Part shown: in pieces, positions 35,118 to 45,738 of the stretch
Position numbering within the stretch: position 1 is the stretch's first letter
Layout of the letters: every line of letters begins with the position of its first letter
NCBI RefSeq assembly: GCF_000208745.1
Contig: NC_030854.1
Coordinates: 22,634,122-22,698,121, forward strand
Source: Theobroma cacao
Taxonomy: Eukaryota; Streptophyta; Magnoliopsida; Malvales; Malvaceae
Length of the DNA: 64,000 nucleotides
Direction of reading: 5' to 3'
Notes under the pieces: model-generated
What the model was told of the DNA's origin: nothing
Database searches by the model: none
The model's input: the letters and a program-made list of their open reading frames with translations, nothing else
Made by a program: the position numbers and the translations under genes

Positions 35118-36090
35118 ATGTAGGATATGTTCATACAGTTCATGACAAAGATTGACACATTCATCACAAAGACCGATGCATTTATGACAGAGGCTGATGC
35201 CTCCATTCAAAATCAAGCAGCTTCAATTAGAAATCTTGAGACACAAATGAGCTAACTTGCAAGTGCTTTAAATACTAGAACTCATGGTACCTTACCAAGT
35301 GACACTGAACCTAACTTAAGAAAAGAAGGTAAGGAACATTGTAAGGCAATCCATCTTCGCAATGGAGAAGAGGTAAGTAGTAAGGATTTAAATTCTGAAA
35401 TTTCAATTCAACTGATGAGAAAGAAATTGAAAAAGATGCTAAAAAGGAAATTATGGTTGAAAAATCTGTTGGAAATTCAAAAGAAAAATCACAATTAAAA
35501 ACTACTCCTACACCCTTACCACTTTTTCTTCAAAGATTTTAGAAAGAAAAACTTAACAAACAATTTTAAAGATTTATTAATGTGTTTAAAAAATTACATA
35601 TCAATATTCCTTTTGCTAAAGCTCTAGAACAAATGTCAAGATATGTTAAATTCTTGAAAGACATCCTGTCTAAAAAAAGGAAATTGGGTGAGTTTGAAAT
35701 TGTTGCACTTACTGAAGAGTGTAGTGCCATCATTCTGAATAAACTTTCACCAAAGCTCAATGAACCAAGTAGTTTTACTATTCCTTGCACTATTGGTGCT
35801 TTTTGTTTTGCTAAAGCTTTATGTAATTTGGGTGCAAGTATAAATTTGATGTCATTGTCCATTTATAAAAACTTGGGTTTGGAAGAGATTAAGCCAACTT
35901 CTGTGACTTTACAACTTGTTGATCAACCCATCACTTATCCTTATGGTATTGTAGAAGATGTTTTGGTAAAAGTTGCTAAGTTTATTTTTTTTGGTAGATT
36001 TTATTATTCTTGATATGGAAGAAGATCGTGAAATACCGATCATTCTTAGGAGACCATTCTTGGGAACTGTTCGAGCTTTAATTGATGCGA
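35118..36090 (+). pseudogene. Athila protease region, broken
   Basis: The gag-protease linker (35,118-35,560) contains IRNLETQM and Lys/Glu-rich pieces with stops. The open stretch 35,582-36,013 has FKKLHINIPFAKALEQMSRY and CNLGASINLMSLSIYKNLGL. In the last block the usual catalytic Asp of D-L/S-G-A is Asn (CNLGAS), a loss of the active-site residue. A frame change near 35,990 is followed by IPIILRRPFLGTVRALIDA and a longer open tail to 36,440. Confidence 0.88.
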
Positions 36091-36439
36091 AAAAATGTGA
36101 GCTTACTTTAGGGGTTGAAGATCAACAGGTAACATTTAGTATTTTTCGAGCTTTAAAATTTTTTAATGAACATGATGAATGTTTCTCAATTAATGTGGTA
36201 GATGACATAACGAATAATGTGTTTATTGAAAATCATCAAAATCCACTTGAAACTTCTTTGAATTCTTCATGTGATATTATTGATGAAAAAGTTATTGAAT
36301 ATACTAACCATCTTGATGCCCATTCATGTCTCCCAAGATCCCAGTCTGAGTCTTTGGAATTAACAATGACAACTTCACCAATCAAACCTTCCATTGAAAA
36401 ACCTTCTTCAATGGAGCTCAAACCACTGCCTAATCATTA

Positions 36440-37402
36440 AAGGTAGGCTTTTTTGGGAAATTTTTTTACACTACCAGTAATTATTTCTTCTTCTCTTTCT
36501 GATGAATAAGAAAATAAACTTCTTTGAGTTTTAAGAGACTACAAAAAAGGCAATTGGGTGGACCATTGCAGCATCAAAGGAATTAGTCCATCATTTTTCA
36601 TGCACAAAATTCTTTTGGAGGAAAATCACAAAGCAACCATTGAGCATCAATGAAGGTTGAATCCAATCATGAAAGAGGTAATAAAGAAAGAAATTATCAA
36701 GTGGCTTGATGCAGGTACTATCTATCCTATTTTTGATAGTTCATGGGTAAGTCTAGTCCAATGTGTCCCTAAAAAAGGAGGTATGACTGTAGTTTTTAAT
36801 GAAAATAATGAGCTCATTCCCAATAGAACTATAACTATATGGAGAATATGTATAGACTATAGAAAATTGAACAAAGCCACTAGAAAATATCACTTTCCCC
36901 TACCTTTTATTGATCAAATGCTTGATAGACTAGCAAGTAAGGATTTTTATTATTTTTTGGGTTGTTATTCTAGTTATAATCAAATTGCCATTGCTCCTTA
37001 TGGAATTTTCGCTTTTCGTAAAATGCCCTTTGGACTTTGTAATGCTCCACTACTTTTCAGAGATGTATGATGGCAATTTTTTCTAATAGGGTTGAAATGT
37101 TTTTGCAAGTGTTTGTGGATGATTTTTTAGTTTTTTGGGATAATTTTGATGATTGTCTATTTAATCTTGCTAGAGTACTTAAGAGATGTGAAGAAACTAA
37201 TTTAGTTTTAAATTGGAAAAAATGTCACGTTATGGTGCAAGGTATAGTCTTAGGCCATCAAGTCTGTAGTAAAGGTTTAGAAATAGATAAAGAAAAAATT
37301 GAATCAATTGAAAAACTTCCACCTCCAACCTTTATTAAGGGCATTCGTAGTATTTTAAGACATGCTGGATTTTATAGGAGATTCACTAGATATTTTTCTT
37401 AA
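36440..37402 (+). pseudogene. Athila reverse transcriptase, broken
   Basis: MNPIMKEVIKKEIIKWLDAG, WVSLVQCVPKKGGM, ICIDYRKLNKATRKYHFPLPFIDQML and YGIFAFRKMPFGLCNAP fall in 36,657-37,070. A one-base shift leads into MMAIFSN..FLQVFVDDFLVFW (37,067-37,402), with the two active-site Asp codons at 37,118-37,123. The first catalytic block, normally FLDGYSGY, reads FLGCYSSY, so that Asp is lost. About ten residues are deleted between IAIAP and YGIF. The C-terminal GHQVCSKGLEIDKEKIESI and FYRRFTRYFS match the thumb and connection. Confidence 0.92.
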
Positions 37403-37995
37403 ATTTCTAAACCACTATGTAATTTGTTAGAAAAGGATACTTCTTGTAATTTTGATGATGCTTACCATGATGCTTTTGTTGAATTGAAAAAGAGATTAAT
37501 TTTTGCTTTTATTATCACTGTTTCTGATTGGAATATTCCTTTTGAACTAATGTGTGATGCTAGTGATTATGTAGTTGGCGCAGTTTTGGGCCAACGAAAA
37601 GTGAAGATTTTGCATCCTATTTATTATGCTAGTAAAACACTGAATAAGGCTCAAGCAAATTACTCCATAATTGTAAAGGAGTTGCTTGCTATTATTTTTA
37701 CTTTTGATAAATTTCACTCCTATCTTGTTGGTATTAAAGTTATTGTTACACTGACCATGTAGCTATTAAATATCTGATCAAGAAAAAAGATGTAAAACCA
37801 CGCTTGATAAGATGGGTACTTTTGCTTGAAGAATTCAACTTAGAAAATCGAGATAGAAGATGTATAGAAAATCAAGTGGCAGATCATTTATATTGATTGG
37901 AGAATAAAGAACAAATTAGGAATACAACAGTGATCAATGAAACCTTTCTTGATGAGCAATTGGTGGTATAGTATACATGTGATTAGCGTTTTTTG
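37403..37995 (+). pseudogene. Athila RNase H, broken
   Basis: FVELKKRL, FELMCDASDYVVGAVLGQRK (first catalytic Asp), IYYASKTLNKAQANYS and ELLAIIFTFDKFHSYLVG lie in 37,424-37,762. After a frame change come [27 protein letters not shown] and VADHLY. It continues straight from RT and leads into integrase. Confidence 0.9.
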
Positions 37996-39120
37996 TACAA
38001 GCATTGTGGAGATCAAATCAATATAAAGTATGTTCCTGAAGAAGAATTTGAAAATATTCTTCATCATTACCATTCATCTGATTATGGAGGAAAACGAACT
38101 GCTGCAAAGGTTCTACAATTAGGTTTTAACTAGCCTTTTCTTTTCGAGGATGCTCATAATTTTGTTGAAAGATGTGATAGATGTCAAGAATGGGCAATAT
38201 ATCTAGGAGACATCAGATGCCTCTAAACAACATCTTGGAAGTTGAAACTTTTGATGTGTGGGGAATTAATTTTATGGGTCCATTCATTCCATCATTCAAT
38301 AATGAATACATCTTGGTTGCTGTTGATTATGTCTCTAAATGGGTCGAAGCTGTTGCATTACCAAGGAATGACTCTACGGTAGTGATAAACTTCTTGCAAA
38401 AGAACATCTTTACACGTTTTGGAACACCTACAACCATAATTAGTGATGAAGGATCTCACTTCTACAACAAAAATTTTGAAGCAATCTTGGCCGAATATGG
38501 AGTCAAGCACAAAATAGCCACTACTTATCATCCTCAAATGAGAGGCCAAGCTGAAGTTTCAAATCGAGAAATTAAAAGAATTTTAGAGAAGATTGTTTGT
38601 CCTTCTAAAAAAGATTGGTCGAAAAAGATAGATGATGCTTTGTGAGCATATAGAACTGCATGTAAAACTCCAATTAGGATGTCTCCTTATAGATTGGTGT
38701 TTGGAAAAGCTTGTCATCTTCCAGTCGAGCTTGAACACAAGGCATATTATGCAATTAAAAAGTTTAATTTTGATCTTCAAGTAGCCGGAGAAAAGCGTTT
38801 TTTGCAACTCAATGAGATGGATGAATTTCGTCAAGAAGTTTATGAGAATGCAAGAATCTACAAAGAGAAGACGAAACAATGGCATGACTAGAAAATCATA
38901 AAAAGAAGTTTTGAGCCTAGCCAACATGTTGTTTTTTATAATTCTCGTTTGCGATTATTTCTTGGAAAGCTGAAATCTCATTGGTTTGGACCTTTCACTA
39001 TGATGAAAGTATATCCTCATAGAGCAGTGGAGGGAGCTGATGCTAAATCAACCTTCAAAGTGAATGGACAATGACTAAAGCATTATTGGGGAGGTGATTT
39101 CAATCGTGAAAGGTCCTTAA
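37996..39120 (+). pseudogene. Athila integrase, broken, first catalytic Asp replaced by Asn
   Basis: The zinc finger region (ILHHYHSSDYGG.. then FVERCDRCQ) precedes a frame change near 38,185. In the core, WGINFMGP has Asn (codon 38,268-38,270) where the catalytic Asp of WGIDFMGP belongs. IISDEGSHF keeps its Asp and [11 protein letters not shown] its Glu, with 35 residues between. A TGA at 38,643-38,645 replaces the Trp of 'DDALWAYRTA'. [20 protein letters not shown] and VNGQ-stop-LKHYWGG (39,058-39,090) form the typical Athila integrase end. Confidence 0.93.
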
Positions 39121-39385
39121 TCATATTTATCAACACAATTTAAACTAGAGAGAGTCAACCCAAAGACTATAAATTAAGTGTTACTTGGCAGGCAACCCAA
39201 GCATTCTAACTTACTTTCTTTTATTCTCTTGTAATTATTTTTATTTATTCCATTATTAGTTATTAATATTTTTTTTGGAGGAACATGTACAGCCCCCTAT
39301 AAAAGAATTATCAAAAAATTTTGAAAAAAAAAATTTGAGGGAAGAGGGCTAGCCGCGGCCCATCAAAGCCACACAACGCATGTCG
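39121..39385 (+). other. Athila non-coding segment after pol
   Basis: It contains 'ttggcaggcaacccaagcat' (39,185-39,204), a phrase conserved after Athila integrase, and GC-rich GCCGCGGCC words near 39,350. It is interrupted at 39,385 by a solo LTR and continues at 42,102. Confidence 0.65.
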
Positions 39386-42096
39386 TGTCACGACCCAAAT
39401 TTCGAGCCATGACCGGCACATGGGCCCAATAGACGTAGTCCACTAAGCCCAAGCAAGCCTATTAATCTGACGTGTTCATCATCCCATCATAATTGCTAAG
39501 TCATATTTCATAACTTAGAATCAAAATAAAATTAAACATTTGCCAACTCATACTGGCATACCAATTAAGTGTACATTACCTACAACATGTATCTTAATAA
39601 TTTCCATCAAGTTTGCCTATACATCTTAAAAAGAAGACTTGACTTCCAACGGAGAGACTCGGACGAATGTATAGCTACTGAATGCCGAGACACCTACCAA
39701 AAGATGGATATAAGTCTACAAGGACACCCCGTCCTAGTTACCGGCTGCCTCGTGATCTAAAAACATGAAGTTAAAAACGGTGAGTATAAACCCAGTGAGT
39801 GAACAAGGAAGGGAACAAGCATACCATAAGGAATCTTTAATGAAATCATGATGCATTCTTTTTCAAAACAATGCAAATTGTTTCTATTCTTATTAAAAAC
39901 CCCTTGTCAAGCCCTTAAATGATTAATCATTTGAAAATCATGAACCATTCATAACGAACCATTCGAAGAATGAAAGCTTCAATATTACGCAAGTAAGTCA
40001 AATACGACAACGAATCTTCGCTGCAGCGGAAAGGCATTCTCGTTGCAGCGTAGCTGCAGCGATAATGAATTTTTGTTGCAGCGACTTTGGGATTTAGTTG
40101 TTAGTCAAACAAGAGTTTCTCAACTGGTCGAGGGTTTCTCACTAAACCTCCCCATTTTAAACTTAACTCATTTAATCCTTAATGTTGGAAGTCCATGCTC
40201 CGATATGGTAGTAAAGAAGTGAAAGATAGGGCAGTAAATGGACAAGATAGGAGACCAAAACAGAAGGTTTTTCGCTGCAGCGAGATTCAATCTCGCTGCA
40301 GCGAAGTTGAAACCCAAAAACAGAAGGTTTCTCACTGCAGCAAAATTCTTTCTCGTTGCAGTGAAATTCAATTAATGAAACAAAGAGTTTTTTGCTGCAA
40401 CGAAATTCATTCTCGCTACAGCGAGAACCAGTTCTGGTGAAGGTTCTCAAACCCGAGAGTTTCTCGCTACAAAGAGAATGATTCTCGCTGCAGCGAAATA
40501 CAGGGCACCAAACGAAAATTTCCCTTTCTCCCAAAGAAAACCACCCTGCTTAAAATGTTCAAAACCAATAAGAAATATATAACTTCCCAAAGTTTAACAT
40601 ACCGAATTTCACATACATTACATCCATATACATAACTCATAAATTTCTTATAACACACATGTTTACGTATGTATACATATACATATACCCATCACCATCA
40701 TGCACACAATCCCATCATCATCATGCACACCATCCCATCATCATCATCACCAGCTCATACGCACTTCCTACTCGCACATGGCTGGGTCATCACCGGGTTA
40801 TGCGCACTCCCTACTCGCACATAACCGGATCATCCTCGACTTACGCCCACTCCCTACTCGCATATAGCCGAGTCAATAGAACTACACAACATTATATTCT
40901 AGCATATATGTATATCAACATAATACAGCCACATAGAAATCCATAATAACCACATATCATAACATAAACCATTCCACAAGAGCTTGTTCCCAAGGCATTC
41001 ATTTTTGAGAAAAGTTGTATAAAATCATTCAAACATTTTGCTCAAAATTGTCATATTCCCAAAACAATTTTGATAGGCAGTCCATTCACCAATTGATTGT
41101 AGAGCCTTTAGATGACTCCAATTCCTTTAATTATCCAAATGAGATGATGGGGCTTCCTTAGAACCTAGGATCACATTAGCATGAGCAATAGGTCAATTTT
41201 ACACACTATGAATCCGAAAAGCTATCTCTTAGCTAGTTTTCAATTGCCACATTAAATGGCCATCTATGTTCACTATCTTAATCACTAAAAGTAATGAACA
41301 TACTCAACAATAAAACAGCTCATAAATCCCAATTACTAGCCAATTTCTGCAGCTAAAAACCAAGCTTAATTCATCACTTACCCTAGGGCTCCTTTGTAGT
41401 CAAATTCTCTCCCAATAGCTTCCAAATAAATGGTGTGATTCTCTTTTTCTCTCTCTAAAATGTCCAACTAGTGAGAGAAAGTGTGAAAACTAGATTTTTG
41501 AAGGGTTTTAAAGTGAGAGGATGAAAAAGCGTAAGGGTTTATGGAAGAGTACACCAAAAGCATGAAAATTGGAGCTAGAGAGAGAAAGTTATGGAAGCTT
41601 GAAGAAAACTCCCATGGAGAAATTGAAGAAACGTGAGAGCGGAGAAGGGAAGAAGAAGACCAGCTGCTGGAAATTCAAGAAGGTGCTGGAAATTTCAAGA
41701 TATTTATAGCCAATCTTATCTTTTCCCTTAAAATTACGAAAATGCCCCTCCACCAATTTACTTATTCTCCTCCAATCTTTTATGCAATCTTTTTGCTCTT
41801 TTAACACCGAGACAAGGTCCATAATGGTCTAGACATGTTCGGGTTCATAAAAACTTAAAATCTTAACCCGAGGTGAAAAATGACCATTTTGCCCCTATTA
41901 TGAAAATTGTTGAAACTTCTAGTTTTCTTCGTGTTTTCTTTAGCACACATCATTTATGCAGTCTGATACCCATTTTGACCTTAAAATATCATAAAACTTT
42001 CTTCTGAAAGCTTATTGAAAAAATGATGAAATTACCCCTGGCTCGTATTATTACGTCTATGCTTAGTTACAAGCCTATAGAGGTTGGGGTCTCATA
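39386..42096 (-). mobile_element. Solo LTR, family B, minus strand, TSD TGTCG
   Basis: On the plus strand it begins TGTCACGACCC and ends 'ggtctcata' (expected ..TCACA). TGTCG flanks it at 39,381-39,385 and 42,097-42,101. On the minus strand it matches the solo LTR at 18,935 (GACCCCAACCTCTATAGGCT start, tandem GTGC..GCAC repeats, CTGCAG palindromes, 'GGGCAAAATGGTCATTTTTCA' dyad at ~41,874-41,894). Length is 2,711 bp. No coding sequence. Confidence 0.92.
40020..40500 (-). repeat. Dense cluster of TCTCGCTGCAGCGAGA-type palindromes
   Basis: About a dozen copies of a 10-16-base palindrome centred on CTGCAG, with variants TTGCAG, CTGCAA and CTACAG. Examples are at ~40,018, ~40,042, ~40,054, ~40,273, ~40,292, ~40,334, ~40,354, ~40,394 and ~40,485. 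The same motif occurs in the plus-strand sister at ~20,165-20,550. The Cys/Ser-rich open frames here are artefacts of the repeat. Confidence 0.85.
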
Positions 42097-42101
42097 TGTC
42101 G

Positions 42102-43168
42102 CGGCTCCCAAAATGCAAGGGTTGCAGTGCCCACTAAAGGTTGGCCACAGCCCCATGTTTTGGGCTATCAACTTTGGGCAGCCCATAGAAAAAAAAAAAA
42201 GAGGTAGGGGGGTAGGCAGCATCTCCCTCAAAGGGAAGCCACGGCCCAGCAAAAAAGATCAACGTGGGCGACGACGCTTGTTAAGCATAGCTGGGGCTTG
42301 GTGACTCTAGGAAATAAGGGCCACAGTGCCCACTAGGGGTAGGTCGCGACCTTGTGCTTTATGGGCTACCAAACTTTGGGCAACATAAAAAAAAAAAAAG
42401 ATGTCTGAACTGAGGTCGTGGCCCCCTCTTTAGTGGGCTACCAACAATGGGCAGCCCACTGCCCTAAGACCTCCCATTTATAACCCCCCTTGATATGGGC
42501 TGCCAACAATGGGTAGCCCATTATCCAAATGCTTTCCCCCCACCTTTTTTTTAACACCAGCACACTTACCCCTCTCTTTTTAGTGCAACTTTATACAATT
42601 TTCTCTCTTTTATCCTACGCATCCCTCTCCTTCTTTACCATTACCATTGTTCCTCTTTCATAATTCTTTCTCCATACCAATTACCCATACCCATCTTTTC
42701 CTTTCCACACCTATTTTCAACACTTTTGCTCTAAATATCAAGTAAGTTTCAATATTTCTTTTATTTATTTATTTAGTTTTTTTCTCTTTTTTTTTTCTTT
42801 TCTTCTTCTATTTTTACTATAGTTGACTTACTTCATATTTTTATTTTGTTGGAAATTTGTGATGGGTATTAATGATTCTTGAGACATTATGCTTAGTTAT
42901 TTTATGGGTATGGTAGATTGGGTAGATTTATGCTTTAAATTTTAAAGGTAAGTTGATATAGGAATATAGGTAAGTTTCTTGAAGTTTCAATTATTTTTTA
43001 TGCCTAGTAGTTTAGAAATATTGTAATTGTTGGATTTTTCTTCAGAACTATGGGCATTATTTTATTTTAATGAGAAGACATATGGGCTCATATTGTTGAT
43101 GGTCTATTGTGTTTTGTTGGTACTTTTCTTTTCTTTTGGTTAAGAATTAATTGTAGGAATTTGAGAAT
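42102..43168 (+). other. Athila non-coding region before the third gene, with repeated hairpins
   Basis: Four related inverted repeats of the form GGGCTRCC-loop-GGGYAGCCC lie at 42,162-42,184, ~42,363-42,383, 42,432-42,460 and 42,494-42,520. Interspersed are GGCCRCGGCC-like words. After 42,540 the sequence turns C/T-rich, then T-rich, with no open frame until 43,169. This is where Athila elements may place the leader or splice acceptor of a subgenomic RNA; that is inference. Confidence 0.6.
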
Positions 43169-44264
43169 GGCACCCAAATGATCAAGACAAAATTCCAGTG
43201 GTTCGTTTGTTCATACTAGATTTATGTCAACTGATGCTGTGGCTAGACACACAAGTTCTCTTGCAAACAAAATTGTAATACCTGAACAAGGATTGGATCA
43301 AGGGTTGATTACACACCTTGACCTCCAACCAATGATTGATGGCCACCAATGGCAAAAATTTTGTGCCTTGCCAACAACTATAAGTATCCCTTTGGTAAGA
43401 GAATTGTATGCTAACACTATTGAAACTACTAATGATTTTGTTTTTGTGCGAGGTAAATTAATTCCATTCTCGAGCCATGCAATTAATGAAATTTATGAAA
43501 CTCCTGATATTGAAAACGATGGATATGGTCATTATTTGATTGAGCATAAGAATTGGGATGATATCATTAATATACTCTGTGATGAGGGTGCTCAATGGTA
43601 ATTCTTCAATAATGCACCAGTTTCATTCAAGAGGACTGTGATGAAACCAACTTCTAAGATATGGTTATATTTTGTGGCTTTCAAATTACTTCCTACCACA
43701 GACCAATGATGTTACAAAAGATCGAGCCGTCCTTATTCATTCAATCAAGTCTAGACGCACAATTGATATTGGCCACATAATTTACAAAGCAATGACTCGC
43801 ACTGCAAATCAAAGAGTTAAGGCTTGTGGTTCCCTTCTCTGATTATAGCTATGTGCAAACAAGTTGGTGTACATTGGGATACTAGTGAGGAGTTGTTGTA
43901 CCTTAAACTTCCAATTGATCTTAATCTCATCCTCAGACAATCTCAAACTTCTACTGAGGGTAGCTCTTCTTTTACACATCATCCTCCACCCCCTCGACCA
44001 ATACATCAACAATTGTTAATGAACCAGAGAATTGAGAACCTTGAGTACCTAGTTGATAACCTTAGGCAACAATTTGAGCAACACATGACTTATCAAACCC
44101 AATGTAATCAACATATGGACCACATGTTTCGAGCTTATAGTACTTTTATGGGAATGGACATGTCTACTCTTCCACTAGCACCTAATCCTTCTAAGGGTGC
44201 CAATAAGGCAAAGGACAATGAGGACAATGATGCAGAGGATGATGGAAATGAGGAGGAGGATTAG
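43169..44264 (+). pseudogene. Athila third gene ('env-like'), broken
   Basis: It starts MAPK at 43,169, followed by a stop, then an open stretch 43,224-43,601 with GWQ-like HQWQKFC, IPLVRELYANTIE, FVFVRGKLIPFSSHAINEIYE and WDDIINILCDEGAQW. After stops it resumes in frame with SFKRTVMKPTSKIWLYFVAFKLLPTT and, from 43,824, LIIAMCKQVGVHWDTSEEL, a Pro/His linker, a coiled-coil-like segment (RIENLEYLVDNLRQQFEQH) and an acidic Asp/Glu tail. This is the plant-transposon-protein type also suspected in the SIRE element at 8,400. Function is unknown. No membrane span is seen. Confidence 0.7.
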
Positions 44265-45725
44265 AGCTTCTCCAGATTCATCCAACCATCAGGGGAGCAC
44301 TCTTTACCTTTCCTTTATTTTTTCTAACATTAAGGACAGCGTTTAATTTAAGTTTATGGGGGTGAATTTGTTTTTCTGATGGTGAATATTTTGTGGAAGT
44401 TTTAGATTTGATTTTATTTGCATGTGTATCTAGATTTATAATTAATTTAGGATTAGTTGGTAAATGAATTTATTATTTGTTCGAATCTTAGAAATCTAGA
44501 GTAAAGTTGTGCTAATTTTTTTTATGATTTTTCTATCCAATGATGAAAACTAGTTGTCTTGAATTTTGAGCTTTTGGTGAATAAGGTTTTTGTTTGGATT
44601 CATGCTAAATGCTTTTGTTAAGTATCATTGTTAGGATGTGATTTCGACAATTTTGAGTACTATATCTTTTACTTTAAATTATTTTGAATATCTAGAAAAG
44701 ATATATATTGATATGAATTTTAGATTATGTCATGAATTCTAGAACTTGGTTAATTTTCTCTCGAGACAAAATCCTAAGCAATACTTAGTTAAGGAGATTA
44801 TTGAGGCCATCTTTGGACCGTTTGAGCCTAAAAAGCCTACCTTGTTAAATTTTTATCCCTAGTATACCCTTTTTGAACCTAATTTCCCTTTTCTTTGTTT
44901 AACTATATAATAATTGAGCCTAGCCTTAAAAATTAATTTTTCAATTTTGCAACCCCTACTTCTAAGCATGTATATTGTTTTAAGAAATATAGATTAAGCT
45001 AAATGTTGAAAAAGGTGGAAATGTGATGTTGATGAGAAAAAAAAAAAGGTTCAAAATATTAAAAGTCACCCCACTACCTACAATACAAAGAAAATAAGTT
45101 TGGAGGTGTGAAATTATGAAATTGTGAGTTAAAAAAACAAAGAGAGAGAAAAATGTGTTGAATGAAAGAAAAGTTCAAATATGGACGAAAAGATATACTA
45201 GAAGAAGGAAAATAGAACTACATATATAGGTTCTAGAATAATTATGTGCTTAGGGTGATTTGAGCCAAATTATTTTCTTATATGCTACCTTGACCCTAGC
45301 CATACATTACAAGCTTATTAAAATCCTATTGATCCCTAGCTTGGTGCTAGCCTACATTAGTGCAAAGAAAGATGAAAAGTAAACATATGGAGTTCTAATA
45401 CTAATTTGAAATTTGTGTTGGCAAAAACTCATCTGGATGTCATGATATTCTTGGTAAAAGACTTCACACACACACACACGAAAATCCATTTGAGAATGTG
45501 GTTGCATTGGAATTGAAACATGAATTTGAATGAGGCCTATATTTTTCCTTAGGTTAATGATTGATAGACATACTTTTGAGGAAATTATGGAGAATTATTG
45601 AGTTGGTGCACTTTAACTCTAGTAGTAGTAGTAGTAACTATATTTATTTTAGTTTTCATTAACTGAATTTGATTTTCATAAGTTAGTTTCTTTTCTATGT
45701 TTTGCTCAAGGACTAGCAAAATATT
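44265..45725 (+). other. Athila 3' non-coding region
   Basis: No open frame. It includes a PPT-like 'tttaagtttatgggggtg' at ~44,346-44,363 downstream of the third gene, and 'ccatctttggaccgtttgagc', a phrase typical of Athila elements before the 3' LTR. A short (CA)7 lies near 45,466. Confidence 0.7.
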
Positions 45726-45738
45726 AAGTTTGTGGGTG
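45726..45738 (+). other. Polypurine-like tract of the Athila element
   Basis: AAGTTTGTGGGTG directly precedes TGATAACTC. The usual Athila form is AAGTTTGGGGGTG, so one G has changed to T. Confidence 0.75.

Noticed and set aside
40172..40534. Cys/Ser-rich small proteins on both strands
   Set aside because: They arise from the repeated CTGCAG palindromes read in any frame; the region is inside a solo LTR.
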